A DNA stretch of 64,000 nucleotides. It comes from Holacanthus passer. Taxonomy: Eukaryota; Chordata; Actinopteri; Pomacanthidae. A program made the translations under genes and the position numbers. Shown piece by piece: positions 1 through 12,711 of this stretch (the first letter of the stretch is position 1; each line of letters begins with the position of its first letter). The stretch covers positions 4,960,001 to 5,024,000 of the forward strand of contig JAFREQ010000030.1 in the NCBI GenBank assembly GCA_025331565.1, written 5' to 3'. The notes below the pieces were generated by a model. It was not told the origin of the DNA and made no database searches. It saw only the letters and a list, made by a program, of their open reading frames with translations.

Positions 1-1013
1 TATATAAAGCCTTTTGTGGCACCAGAGGGTATTGCGTGAAGTCTAATAAAATACCTCAAGTAATTTCCTTTAAGTCAGCGTTGGTTGGTACTGAAGACTA
101 CCGGTTTGAAAATGAAAAAAAATCTTGGGGGTGAGGTTAGAAGTAGAGCTTACCAGATCTCTGTAGCCTCCTCCTCATCCCTGCTCGAGGCGACACGAGC
201 CACTGCAAGCAAAACCCATTTGAATCTTCCACCAAGCTGTTGGTGACTGAATAGCCTTGTGTGTAATTGTGAATTTCCCCACTGTGGGACGAATAAAGGT
301 ATATTTGATCTTATCTTAATATAGGGCAAGGAAAAAAAATAGAATAAAGTGAAATAAAAAAAGACAGTAACTCTTGGTCCACTGTATCAATTTTGATCCT
401 TTTTTAAAAACTGTCTCAAGCCTACATGAGTGTTGTTGCTGACCCACCTTCTAATTACTCCTTCCAGCACGTGCCATGCCACAAAATGCATGTCATCTGT
501 GTGTCCAAAAATGTGTATCTAAAAGAATGGCCACTGAGTGTAAATACCACATTGTTCAATGTGAAGACAAAAAGCAGACTATACTGATACAGTCAAGAAC
601 AAATATCACCCTGGTTCCTGTAACTTAAGATACACACTTACTCTCTGTGCTTTGTCCAGTTGTATACCTTCATAATCCTTCCATGAGAGAGTACTTTGTT
701 GAACTGCCTGTCAGAAAATGACTCATTTAAACGATTTGTTATTCAAATTTGACTGCAATTCCTAAAATACACTGTCACATCTTTGCACCACTTTTATTTA
801 AGGTATCATGAAAACAGATTAGATTATTGAATATACTGTATGTTATGCTTTCCCCCCCAATTTATTAAAAGTCACAATAATTATGAATTATGATAAAAAT
901 TTGACATTTGTCAGAAAAACTCAATTCAATTTTTAAATGAACCTCCGCTGATGTCAAGTGCCTAACTACTGCAAAAAGCCTTCTTTCACACTTCTACTCC
1001 TTCATTATTTCAG
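1..1013. other. Intronic/upstream DNA of the integrin gene
   Basis: No exon could be defended here. The stretch is AT-rich and carries the LINE/SINE-like tail listed separately. Because the plus-strand gene that follows lacks its N-terminal two thirds, this is most simply an intron of that gene. Confidence 0.45.
235..316 (+). repeat. LINE/SINE-type 3' tail
   Basis: The segment reads through 'gaatttccccactgtgggac' and 'gaataaagg' to a short TATCTT-type tail. This is a 3'-end signature I recognise from abundant fish retroposons. The 5' limit is unclear. Confidence 0.5.
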
Positions 1014-4000
1014 GGCCACTAAAGAATAGAGGAAACAGAGCAGAGTCTTTGTTGGTTTTGAAACTACAACAGGATGTGGGTTGTCAGAAGCACAATATCA
1101 AATTCTGAAAACTAATGCTGTTTGAAATCCTTATCTTTAAACTTACTGAAAGGTTAAACTTAAACGTACCCACAGTGTATAGAAGTAAAGTCATGTTCAC
1201 AGAAGCACCACAGCATTGAATTTAAACAAAAAGTTTTATTTCCCGAGGATCTCAGTTCACATGTGTTTGTGCGGTTTTCTCTTTTTTCTTAAAACAGTGG
1301 ACGAGACCAACGCTCCACAGCTGTAATGATCTAGAAGGAGTCCTTGATAAAACTATATGTGGTGTCAGCCTTCCTGTGTATCGCAGCAGATCATCTGTGA
1401 GTCATAACTGCACTCTGACACCCCCATAAGTTTCATGCATGAATGACCAACTGCCTGAACTTTTGACATGCATGAATTGCATTTTTGCCTCTTTTCTTTT
1501 GAATAAAACCTGACATCACTGTCTTTTTTTCTGTGAAGGCGACATTTAAAAGTTCTTTCTACATCATGCCTGAATATGAGTGGAATGACACTGTTTCGAT
1601 GACAGTTACAGGAAAAAGGTACAGGCCTACAGTCCAACAAATGGAACAAAGACAAATGTTTTCTCTGAATATTTACTATCATTACATATTTCATGTTTAA
1701 TATTCACAAGAAATGCTTTTTACATCCTCAGTGATAACACAAACTCCACCAGGACCAATTCCCTGACCAAAAGCATCCCAGTACAGTTTGTAATTAAAAT
1801 GACGGTAACAGTGTAAGTGGCACTATTCACATAAATTGCATTTTGTAACTGTAGTTCTTATGCATGCCTAGTATTTAGCTGCGGGCATATTGTGATCATG
1901 CCCTATTCTTTTCAGGAAAGAAGACACCATCAACTATTTGAACTTCACAACAGAGGATGCGGCACCTAAAAGAATAGTTGCTGTATATAAGGTGAGACAG
2001 TAAATTATTATGTAATAAGCACATTTTAACTAATCGTTAAGTACTAATCAAGCTTCAGTCTTGCATTAACTGATTTTTTGGCTACTTGGGGGCAGCTGAA
2101 AAAACACCAAACAGATACATTATTTCATTATAAAGACATTATGGTGAACTTGTGAGCATATAGCTGCCTATTGATACATCAAGCAGACACAGAGCATTCA
2201 TTTAGATTTGTGTTTCTGTTCACCTGACAAATTTTAGTCACTCTCACGACATGCTCTGGTTTTGTCTTCACAAACTCTAATGTGAGTTATCTTCTTTATT
2301 GCTAAAGGATTAAAGGAATGGAACTGAAAAGCTAACAATGTGGAAATTGAGTTTGGAATCTTTCTTTTGTCAGACTACTACTACTATTTCCTACTATGTG
2401 GGGATATAATATTATATAAATATGAACATAGTTCATAGTTCATGTTTTAAAAAATCTGTCTACCAGAAGAAAATACTCTGACACATAACCCCTGTAAAAC
2501 TAAAACTTGTCATTTTACACTGTCTTAGGTACAGATTAAACAAACATTACATTTTCATTAGTAAGCTTTAGAGGCGCCGGTACGCAGATTTTGCTGCCTT
2601 TGAGGCTAGCTGTTTCCCCCTGTTTCCAGTCTTTATGCTAAGCTAAGCTAACTGGCTGCTGAGTGTAGTTTCCTATTTACCATACAGACATGCGAGTGGT
2701 GTCAATCTTCTCATCTAACATTCAGCAAGAAAGTGAAACAGGCGTATTTACCAAAATGTCAAACCGTTCTTATAAAATGTCTCTCACCGTTCACAGATAG
2801 ATAATCCTGGTTTGAAGGCTTTTCCTGTCAATGTGTTCCTGTTCTTCCCAACTAAACTGAAACATAACTTTGAAATGGAGAACTATGGAGTCTTTGTCAA
2901 ACAGGTAACTTGGCCAGAACAATACTTTCACTTACTTAAACTGCTGCTGTTTGTAGACTTACAAATCCCTAATGCCACCATGTTACTTTCTTTTTAAAGA
3001 ACAAAACTCAATGCACAAGCGTCACTGACACGAAGTCTGATGTAAGTAAAACATATTTAAGCCCAGTATCAAAATATTCTAACTGAACATGTCATGAGAT
3101 TATTGAAGTCTCTTTAATGAAATGAACTGTTGCTGTGTTACAGTATTGCTCACCAGAAAAACACTGCAAAAAAATAGTGTGTGACAGTTTCATCCTGGAC
3201 AAAGAATCAGACACTGAGTTCACATTGTCAGGAGACATACAATTTAGGGATCTCAAAGAGCAAGGAGCGGTATGTAGTGACAACACACACAAACAACACA
3301 CACAGACAGAATATATTGCATACTGGTGGTTATTTTATGAATTGACATGCTCTTGCTTTGCAGAATATTGACTTTCTCAAGCGATACACTGGAGATGGTA
3401 AAGAGGTTAAATTTAAAACCTTTATACAAGTTGGCTATGACACACAACGATATGTCCTGGATTCTCATAAACAAGAGGTATGTTGAAGTTTGACCACTGT
3501 AATGCCATTTCAAAGATGTTGTTTTTAAGAGGATTTTTTTTCAGTATAACTCATTTATTATAATCATTAACCACAGAATAAAGATGGTGTGTGGAAAGAC
3601 AATGATCCAACGATGAAACAGGTACATTCATATCAACAAGAAATCTTAGATCCTCATTCAAATAAGCTATGGTCCCACAGAACTTTTATTTTCTCTGCCA
3701 ACAGACTGAGGCTGAGGTTGAGTTCATAATACCCCCGGATCAAGTGCTGATCATTTCAACTGGAGCTGGATTGGGATTCTTGCTTCTGATCATAATCACA
3801 GTCATCATGTTTAAGGTGAGAGTCAATTTTCAAATTGAAAAGTTGAACTCCACAATCCTACCACATTAAATACAAGTTATGTGACTGTTTTTTACTATAA
3901 AATTTGTTCTAATGATTTTCCTTCTGTCTTTAACAAGTTGGGTTGCTTCAAGAGGAAAACGCTTGAGTATTATCAAGAACAAAAGGAAGAAGCTACCCTT

Positions 4001-4168
4001 CAGGCTGGCACTCCCACTGAGTTAACCCCTGCTCCTACCAATGGGGGAGTCAGCCAATCAGAGGCTGACAGCAAATCTGACCAACCTGCAGAGGAAAAAA
4101 AGCTTCTCGATGATGGAGAAACAAATGGCACCACTGAGCCATCTGATATAGAGGAGGGGCTGTATTAA
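1014..4168 (+). CDS. Integrin alpha chain, leukocyte (CD11-like) type, 3' part of gene
   Basis: This is the C-terminal part of an integrin alpha subunit, a type I membrane adhesion receptor that pairs with a beta chain. Exons: 1298-1396, 1539-1618, 1732-1812, 1916-1991, 2797-2904, 3000-3041, 3144-3269, 3364-3477, 3577-3621, 3705-3815 and 3938-4168 (stop TAA). All junctions have GT-AG sites and matching phases. A further possible exon is 1014-1075, reading LKNRGNRAESLL, which resembles the stalk repeat. The stalk exons (for example CGVSLPVYR, FYIMPEYEW, VKEDTINYLNF) follow the order of the CD11b extracellular stalk. Exon 3705-3815 encodes one hydrophobic helix (STGAGLGFLLLIIITVIMFK). The last exon starts LGCFKRKTLEYYQEQ, the membrane-proximal integrin motif, with Cys replacing the first Phe of GFFKR. 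The cytoplasmic tail is about 76 residues, longer than mammalian CD11 tails and acidic. The propeller and any I domain lie upstream of the window, so alpha-M, -X, -D, -L and -E cannot be told apart. Confidence 0.85.
2565..2775. repeat. Dispersed fish repeat in integrin intron
   Basis: The block contains 'ctgtttccagtctttatgct', then 'aagctaagctaactggctgc', and ends at 'caaaatgtcaaac'. This is a high-copy intergenic and intronic repeat I recognise from percomorph genomes. A related copy in opposite orientation lies near 58080-58220. Confidence 0.6.
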
Positions 4169-4334
4169 AATATGAACCTACCGCAATCAGCATGGGCTGA
4201 CATACTATGCTCCAGTTATGAAGCATGCAGCATGCACAGGAGGTCATTACTGAGCAACATTGTTAAAGACCAGCACCTCTAAAGCTCACTGTATATAACA
4301 GGCTATATGTGTTTTTTTAAATCCGTACAAAACC

Positions 4335-4395
4335 ATAGATAGATAGATAGATAGACTTTATTCATCCCAAACTGGGACATTGTTACGGCAGCCAG
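4335..4395 (-). repeat. TAGA-tailed retroposon 3' end
   Basis: (TAGA)n is followed by 'ctttattcatcccaaactgg'. On the minus strand this is a retroposon 3' end (AATAAAG followed by CTATCTA repeats). A second copy is at 5864-5920. Confidence 0.6.
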
Positions 4396-4464
4396 AGTAT
4401 GAAGTGGACACAACAAATATCACATTAAATGACAGAATAACATAAAATACCACACTGTGCAATT

Positions 4465-4493
4465 TAGTAGTAGTAGTAGTAGTAGTAGTAGTA
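4465..4493. repeat. (TAG)n microsatellite
   Basis: About nine uninterrupted TAG units. Confidence 0.9.
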
Positions 4494-5863
4494 AGAACCA
4501 CTGACTTTATAAGCAGTGGTAGTAGTGTAGTAGAGGTTGTGCAAAATAAGTGTTTGTGCAAAGAACATAAAGTGACCAAATGCAATGCAAACAGATCAGA
4601 AAATGTACATAAACTCAAATATTGTGAGTCTTGTGTGTTCTCTGTCAGACTGAGCTGCAGAGTTGGATGAACTCAAGCTCTTGGCAGGAAAGATTTTCTG
4701 TGTCTGTCCTTGTGACAGCAGAGCTGAATCACCTACCTCCAGATTCATATCAACTTGTCACTGACCAGAAGACAGTGGACAAATGTCGAAAAATGCCATT
4801 CACATCAGACACCAGAGACTCTGACAGATTCAGGGGTTACAATCTCCCCACCATATACAACAACCTGTTACTGTGTCACAGACGTTCCATACTTACAGTT
4901 GGTCACGTGATGACGTCTGAGCAAACTCCATAAGACAACAACCCCCCCAGAAAATCGGAGTAAAGAATTTTTTTGAGAAATCATAATCTGCTGAGGTCTT
5001 TTTTTCCGAGCCTTGATATTGAATTTACAGGCACGTTCAGGCTGTTTTTTAATGTAAAAGTTCCCCCATCTAAGGGTACTCAGGTGGAGCAGGTTCAAGC
5101 TTCCTCAACATTGTCACAGGTTTACTTCCCGGTAGGTTTACATGCAGCTTTGTGTGATCCTCTCTGTGCAACTGGTTGTGTTCGTTGGTGGAAAGCTGGC
5201 AAGGTCCTCTTCACTACACGAACATCTTCTACTCTTATCCATTTGTATTATTAATGCATGTATTATTTGCATTGTAGTGTACTGTATAATTACTACTAGT
5301 GGATGGTTTTTAGCTATTTGTGATCTTCAGCACGGTATTGAGTTAGCAGTTTACATTCCTTCTGTATTATAGCTGATTGCTTGTTAAAATATATAAAACT
5401 TTTTATTAGGATTATTTGAATGATTTACAGTGGTACATTTGTTTATTGATTTGTGATCTTGCAAAACGTTGTGTCTCTTACTTTTGCCCTGTAAGAATGT
5501 AGCCACACGGCACATGCGGTTTACATTTATGTTGCTGTGTTTACACTTGATTAAGACATTGATGTACTTGTGATGTGGGTTGGTTATCAAATTAGTTACT
5601 AAATAGCATTCTATGCTTTAGGCCAGAGGGGGAAATAAACAAGTTCACTTTTGTTCTAAACAATTCTTTAAACCAGACTGCCTGTTGGTGATCTTGTGGG
5701 AGTGGGGAAACCAAGTGCAAGGCGAGTGGAGGCAGAGAGATTTGAGTTTAGTGGCTTTCCATTGTTGTTGTTCTGTGCAAATATATGCATATTTCTTTTG
5801 CTGTATTTCTTTTAATTGTTTAAGGTCTGGGTTTTGTATGTACATTTTTGTTAACATTTTTTA

Positions 5864-5920
5864 TAGATAGATAGATGTACTTTATTTATCCCAAACTGGG
5901 AAATTCCTTAAACCTTACAT
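5864..5920 (-). repeat. TAGA-tailed retroposon 3' end
   Basis: TAGATAGATAGA is followed by 'ctttatttatcccaaactgg', the same family and orientation as the copy at 4335-4395. Confidence 0.6.
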
Positions 5921-6344
5921 TCCTTTTTATGCTCTTTATCAATAAAAACACAATGTCCATGGTGTCTAGATGGGTGCTTGAATTTTGTACCTCAGTAACC
6001 TTGTGTTTGTCACGTATGTTGTGTTGATTTATTTAGCTACTTACCAAAAAAAAAAAAAAAAAAAGGCAAACAGGCCATGTGTGTACTTGTAAGAAACAAA
6101 TTAAGTCCGTGTTCAACCTGTCAGAGAAATGAAAGCATCCTGGGTGGTAGGGTGGTGCAAATTATTTAAAATACGCTATCATAATATGTAGTACTGCAGT
6201 TTGTACTTTCCATCATGTTTCTGCTGAGAAGTCAACTTTTCTTTTTTTTTTTAGTTAGTCCTAGTCTTTGTTAGCCTTAAGTTATTGTTAGAGAAAATCT
6301 TTCGGTTTATTTAAATAATATGTGTCTCATATCTATGGTGGCCC

Positions 6345-6535
6345 TGAGAGCACAATGCAACTTGAGAAAACACATGCAAACAGACAAAGCACCAGCAAAT
6401 TAAGAAAAAATCTCCCCCAATTTGACAACACATGCAGATCATTTAGAAAAAAAGCTGCAAAGTGAGAAAACACAACCCAATACATAAACCTGCTGTAAAA
6501 ACAGAAAACAACCAAATACACAAACGCTGCCAATA
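6345..6535. repeat. A-rich dispersed repeat with gagaaaacaca units
   Basis: An imperfect motif (gAGAAAACACAnnCAA) recurs several times, giving an apparent open frame on the minus strand that is rich in Phe, Leu and Val. The period is irregular and there is no protein signature, so I treat it as repetitive non-coding DNA. Confidence 0.45.
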
Positions 6536-6881
6536 GCACAGATGACAATGGAAAATGAGCTTACTGACAGAATCTGAAGGTGGAGACGGATGCTGTGAAC
6601 TAATGTGAGAGACAGCAGGTGGAATTTATACTTGAATTTATTGACTGTATACTGCAGCTAACACTGTTTAGCTGGTTAGACTCAATGATTCTTCTAATGA
6701 GGAAAAATAAAATCCCTTTTCACCATTTCAGCAGAACTAACTAAAATGGATCATCTTGTCTTCCAGTCATCCTTATATTTCAATTATTTTCTGATATTAT
6801 ATGTACAGTATGTACAGGAAAAATATGTCTGATCCACATTTCCACATTGTTCAGCTCTACACTGGTGATGGCCTGTTCGTG

Positions 6882-7568
6882 TCAGAGACTGTTAACATGT
6901 GGCATGTTAACTGTGGCAGCCATTACTGCCACAGATTCCTGTCTGAACCACATAAGGACTCCTACCAATGAGCTGGTCAGGTTGGACCCTACAGAAGTTG
7001 ACTGTTGAGAGCAAGATGCCTTTAAAATCTGCTCTACAGTCAAACACAACTCCTGATGCCGCCTTCCTTGGATGGCACGCTCCATGAATACTTTGCATGG
7101 CAATGCAGAGGTTGTTTGGCATGGTGACATTTTCTATGTTGAAAGGCACTTTATATTTAGAATGCCCTTCTTGAAGCTGAACAGAGCTTTCCAAAATTTC
7201 AACAACCTTCCTCTTTTGACATCTCTTCTGGTTCTTTGGAGGTTCTCTCTTTGAAGTCATTGGTTGGTTAACAACTCCTCTATCCTGTCCACAACAGTTC
7301 TGTTAACAGTGACTGCAAGGTGGCCGCTCCCGCTCTGCTTGTCATTGTTTCCTTAACCATTAATCAGCCACCCCAGTAAGGTCCTGACGGCATATGGTTC
7401 TTCTCTGTCATTGACATTCAACATTTTTTTCTTTGTACCATATTTCGTTTCTATATCTTTAGGTAATAACCCCAAAAGAGTCAAATGCATTTCTTGTGCT
7501 TCATTGCATTGAACCTTGAAGTTGTAAAATGTACATTTCACCTCATTTACATGGACTTTATCACTCAT
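6882..7568 (-). mobile_element. BEL/Pao retrotransposon pol fragment, decayed
   Basis: Minus-strand translations in three frames carry, in the order expected of Pao-type pol, EEPYAVRTLLGWLING (upstream, 7353-7568), VPFNIENVTMPNNLCIAMQ, then ASGVVFDCRADFKG, and finally LTSSLVGVLMWFRQESVAVMA (6882-7130). These match the linker between protease and reverse transcriptase and the RT N-terminus of BEL/Pao elements. Changes of frame and the loss of the polymerase core show a dead 5'- and 3'-truncated copy. No LTRs were found nearby. Confidence 0.65.
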
Positions 7569-8781
7569 CGAGTCAAAAATAGTCTTTTTAGCTTAGTTTG
7601 TTGCTTTACTTTGGTCTCTTTACTTTTGTAAATTGTCTATTTTTCCCATCAGTGCTTTTGGTGTTAATTCACCAGGGTCTTTCTTCACAGTGCTCATGTC
7701 TCTTCCACCTCCATCAAATCAGTCTCATTTCCTGCTTATCATCAGTAAGTGAGTAACAAGGTGGCACCTTTTCTTCCTCCATGTTTACAAGTCAGTGGCT
7801 TGTCCAAGAAATGTTAGTTTTGCATATACCAAACTGCATGTCTTATCACACACAGATGAGGACAATTGCAACCAATGCATTGGGTGTATGTCCTCAATGT
7901 GTGCATGCCAATTTACAATGGCCTTTCAAATATTTATGTTTGCACAAATGTTGGCCGGCACAATAAACTGACATCCTGATTTCGGATGCCAGCGGCTCCA
8001 GCAGCTCCAGTATCAGTATCAATGAAGTAGTTACCACACGATCAATGTCATATGAACACATGAAGAAATTGCCGAAGTTATTTGAAGAAGGGCAACTGGA
8101 GAAGGAAATTTTAATATTTTATCAGGTTTTACAGCTATTAGGAAACTGTTAAAAGAAACCTGGGGTTCTTCTCATTTTTCACTCTTTCTGATATTTTGCC
8201 AGAGTCAGTGAGAATCTTCCAGTTTGGTGGCAGGTCATTTCCTTTCACAAACGTTTTTACAATGTTTGCTTTAATTTGTGGGTTTGAGCGTTATACCATG
8301 GAGCTAACCTCCTTTGTCTTATTAATTTCATTTTAGGAGGCCAATAGAAGTTTGAACTCGTCCAGAAAATGTCTCTGGAAAGCTGGAGGACGAGGAGGAT
8401 AAAGCAGCACTCATCCAACTTTAAGGTCAAAGTGACTTCATTTTGATTTGTGAGTACATGGATGTGTTTATTTCTTTTGATTTTATCTGATCTTCTGAAA
8501 TTGATTCAAACATAAGAAACTGTAATTGTTCTATGCATTATATTACATGTATATTTTCAAACATACATTATTTGAATATGTTAATGAGTTACCGAGGAGA
8601 TCCATTCCAAAGCACGGTGATGTCACAGAACCATAGAGATACAGACTGATTTCTTGCATATCAGATCAGTTCTTCCAGTCACTTCAACTGAGAGCACACA
8701 CAGACAGTACCTGTCGTCCTTTTTCTCCAACTTTCAGCGTTCACACTGCATTTGCTACGAAAATCCACTGCATTGACAAAG
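7569..8781. other. Intergenic region and 5' flank of HIPK-like gene
   Basis: No recognisable gene. A short frame beginning ATG at 8370 (MSLESWRTRRIKQHSSN) sits between an acceptor-like and a donor-like sequence, but has no family match that I know of. The last 150 bp are probably promoter and 5' UTR of the kinase gene. Confidence 0.4.
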
Positions 8782-11504
8782 ATGTCAGGTAAGCAAAGGG
8801 TGGTTAGAAAAAAGTTATATATATTGAATCGGAAACTAGTGAGAAACACAGAAACCTCTTCAAGTATGATCATGAGCATACCTCAAATTCATGTGGTTTT
8901 GAAATAAGGACTGGGTCTTTTACTAATGGATAATCTGCATTTTTTTTCTTTCAAAAAGAAGCTAAAACTGTTAATTACCAGTAATATATGTACAAAGTAA
9001 ATATATAACTGTTGGAAATAGTCTTTTTTGTACCTTAAATCTTGGACTAGATCAAATCTCTCCTTCTCTCCATGTGAATGCATTGTGTTTCTTAAAAAAG
9101 GTTTAGAAAAACATCAGTAAGTATTTATCTAGACACTTAGATGGGACTGGTCTATCTTGACATGATGTTCCTTATTGGAAAATGTTAGGGTACCACTCAC
9201 AGTGTGACAGGACCTGTAAAACCTTCCCTGTGTCATATATGTAGATGTACTGTTCTGTTATGTGTTGACTGGGTCATGCTCAGTGTAACAACACGTGACT
9301 TCATGTCGTGTCTCTCTCCTCCTCTCTCTACTCCACAGACGACTTCCCGATACACAAAGGAACCCTGCTGGCCTCCCGCTATGAGGTGCAGGCCTTTCTT
9401 GGAGAGGGGAGCTTTGGAAAGGTGGCCAAGTGTCTCGACACTGTAACCAATACAAAGGTGGCCATCAAAATAACCAAAGACAAAAAAGTTTTCACTCAAC
9501 AAGCAGAAGAAGAGGTAAAGCTGAAGCTGGAATATGCAAATTAAAATATTTTTCATCAGATCTGTTACATAACAAAAAGCCTCTAAGTGATTACCATGTG
9601 GTTTGTCTTGAAGGCGACATTAAATAGTACAAATTGTTACCTTTCGTATCTTCCACAGATTAAAATTCTCGAAGATCTGCGGCATCTGGATCCAGACAAA
9701 TGTAACCTCGTGAGATGGAATGGCTCATTCCTCCATGAAAGGTTCATGTGTCTGGAGTTCGAACTCTTGGACATGAGTCTGCTTGAGTACGTTGAGCAGA
9801 CACCTCAACAGTCTCTGTCCCTGGCTGAGATCCGCCCAATTCTGCATCAGGTATGTGGGACGTTCTCCTTTACTTTTCCTAGAAGTATCCAATGTATCAT
9901 TTCACTGCAGACTTCAAATTTACTGGAAAATCAATTCTTGACCTTAAAAATAATATGAATATCTGTGTTCCCTCAGCTGCTCACAGCACTGCTCCACCTC
10001 GAAGGTCTGACAATCATGCATGGCGATTTAAAGCCCGAGAACATAATGGTGGTGAACCGCAGGCAGCGGCCGCTGCAAGTCAAGCTCATTGACTTTGGCC
10101 TGGCTCGCTACGCGGCCGATGTCGTTCCAGGGTCACGTGCACAGAGTCTGTGGTACAGGTAAGTACAGAAACTGGAGAGAAGAAAACATGTGGCAGAGAT
10201 GCTGTCTCCAGCAGAAGTCTGTGGCTGTACTGGAAAAAATAACAGCTTACAATTGACAGACATGACAGAAGTGAGATTTAACTTTTTTCTTTTACTCTTT
10301 GCTCAGAGCACCAGAGGTCATGTTGGGTCTGGCCTTCTCAGAGCCAGTAGACATGTGGTCTCTTGGTCTGGTTGCTGTAGAACTTGCTATAGGCTGCCCG
10401 CTTTTTCCTGGGAACAATGAATATGACATGGTAAGAGTCACAGATAGAGTGTCTTAATCCTGGATTTTTATTGTCAGTCAAGTGTTCTTACAAGTGAGGC
10501 ATCAGGTCTTGAAGAAAATGACAATACCAAGTACAAAGTTGACACTGTGTGTGTGTGTGTGTGTGATGTCTCCAGATGAAATTCATTACGGAAACCCTGG
10601 AGCAGCCTCCGGATTATCAGCTGAACTGCGGACAACACAGCACCCAGTTTTTTCACATTGACAACAGCTGTGACCAGCCGACCTGGAGATTGAAGTCTCC
10701 TAGTCAGTATGCCAGAGAGACTGGTCATGTTTTCAGTGACACCAGATATTTTATCTTCAACTCTCTGGATGGCTTACTGCAGGTAGGTGGTCTATTTTTA
10801 CCAGTCAGTCGCTGATGTAATGTTATTGCAAGTTTATCTTTGACTAAAATGGATGTCTTTGGAGGCCTTTTTGTTGGCCACAATGCTAGATCCAGTAAAA
10901 TGATTAGACATTTTTTGACTTATATTTCTTGTTGTTCCAGATGATGTATTTCAATAAGATGGGAGAGATGGATGAGCTGCGAGTCTTTGTGGACCTCTTG
11001 AAGAAGATGCTGCAGGTGGATAAACACGCGCGAATAATACCTCATAAAGCGCTGGAGCATCCGTTCTTTCGCTGTGGGGCAGCACACTGACAGCAGCCAC
11101 ACCACTAATATTGAAAACCTGACGGCTGACCCGAAGGAGGCTGAGCCAACCATCTCTCAGCAGTCTGTCTCACAGCAGAAGAGAGACCACAGTTTAGAGC
11201 TTTGCAATGTTCCACCCAAGGCCATGACTCCTCATGACGAAACCGTTTGTACCCAGCCAGAAAGTGTGTCTGCAAAGCTGGTGGATGAGGAGGATGGAGC
11301 AACACTCAAGCAGACTGGTTAGTCTCATGTTTAAAGCCCTTATAGTGTCCTCGTGTTTATAGTTTGGATCAAACTAACATTGTGCTTCTTTGTGGTTTTT
11401 CAGAGTTCTTAGTGGAGACCAGCAGCGAGAGTGTGGGCTGTTTCAAGATGCTCTTTGAGGGGATCAGAAACGTTTTCTCCTCCTGTTTCTACAGTTGCGA
11501 CTGA
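8782..11504 (+). CDS. HIPK/DYRK-like serine/threonine protein kinase, with frameshift
   Basis: This is a protein kinase closest to homeodomain-interacting kinases, a group expanded in teleosts. Exons: 8782-8788, 9339-9514, 9659-9850, 9977-10158, 10307-10430, 10576-10782 and 10941 onward, all with GT-AG sites and matching phase. The product starts MSDDFPIHKG. It shows the glycine loop GEGSFGKV, VAIK lysine, catalytic HGDLKPEN (HIPKs have HADLKPEN), DFGLA, APEVMLG, DMWSLG and the HIPK-style segment around YARETGHVFSDTRYF. As sequenced it ends HPFFRCGAAH with TGA at 11088-11090, about 345 residues. One base out of the GGGG at 11076-11079 would instead keep frame through 11317 and a last exon at 11404-11504 (total about 454 residues), with exact phase agreement. 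The gene is therefore either frameshifted or carries a one-base homopolymer error. An AATAAA lies near 11573. The kinase domain itself looks intact. Confidence 0.8.
10546..10565. repeat. (GT)n microsatellite
   Basis: About ten GT units lie 10 bp before the acceptor of the kinase exon at 10576, acting as part of its intron. Confidence 0.85.
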
Positions 11505-12711
11505 ATGTCTTGGATCAGCCAATCATGTCATCTTTCAATCATCATTCATCATCGTCATTTTTCATTTACTGTAAATAAATTTCATTCAAATGTAACTTTC
11601 ACTTGTCATTGTCATTTGTCATTTCCAATGACAATTGAGCAAAATCAGTCTGCTGATGAGGACCTATGTATGTGGTCGATAGCTCCTAGACAGTTACTCA
11701 ACGAACCTTGAGGTGAGACTGTTTTGTCAAATGATTCATATATCTTTAGTTTACACTGAATATTTTCATGATAAAATCAGGGAGAGCTTGAACTTCACCC
11801 AGAAATATTTACAGATATATTTTTTGTGTTATTATGTTTGTTTATGTTTATTATGTTATTTGTTATTATTCCTAAGTCACACAAATACATGTAAGCCTCT
11901 GGGTATTTATTCTCATTACTCTAAAATTTCCTGTTGTTCTTATTTTGGACACTTTTTTTCTGAAGGATACATTTGTCGTCGCAGTGCAACAATTATGTTC
12001 AATTTCCAACTGATGAGCTGCCTCACAACATAATGCAACAATTCTCATCACACTTAGAGCAAACCAATGGACACATGCAGGACAGTCAACCAGTGTTTTT
12101 ATCTGACATTATCTGAGAAAGAGTTGATTCAAAAACTACTGTACATCCAGGCTACTACAAATACATCCACAAAATCATTAAATCTCAATGAGATAAACCT
12201 GAATCCAAATAAATGGAGTTAAAAGAACCACCAACAGGCTTATTTAAAGGAACATGTAAATAAATGACAGCAAATAAATCAAATGATAAAAACAGTCAAA
12301 AGCTGAGCTAACATTTTCACATGTCACTCCTCAGCCCATCCAAATATATACTGATGAGCTGGTCTCTGTGAAATGAGGAAAATAATTCATATGTGACACA
12401 GAGGGCAGGACATGGGGGTGATTAGTTTTGCGTTCATATAACACCACCATGTGGCTAGTTTCAACACGCTTTATATTTTGACTGCTCCATGAGGACTAAA
12501 ACCAAAATCTAAATTCAATATTAGAATTTGAGAAATGTGTAACTTACTAAAATGTATATCTGCAGGCTTGATGTCTTAATAAAAAGTCACCCTTTATTAA
12601 TGACTAATATTTCTGACTGATGACATGCTGATTTCGTGAAAGACACAAGTATGTATATGGCACTAAATAATGCTTACAAACGCTTTATAAAGGGTGACTT
12701 ATCAGAAAATA
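11505..12711. other. Intergenic, AT-rich
   Basis: Contains the kinase 3' UTR with short direct repeats of TCATTTGTCAT type at 11540-11640. Nothing else was recognised. Confidence 0.5.

Larger units (their letters stand above)
4169..6330. other. Integrin 3' UTR and intergenic DNA
   Basis: There is no further coding exon. AATAAA-type signals occur near 5633 and 5939 and could end the integrin transcript. The stretch holds retroposon tails at 4335 and 5864, a TAG microsatellite and an A18-type run near 6043-6064. Confidence 0.5.

Noticed and set aside
4631..4933. 100-codon plus-strand frame after the integrin gene
   Set aside because: No family signature and not phase-linked to the integrin, which already has its stop at 4168.
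6333..6548. Hydrophobic 71-codon minus-strand frame resembling a membrane protein
   Set aside because: It is a translation of an A-rich repeat; the Phe/Leu/Val content follows from base composition.
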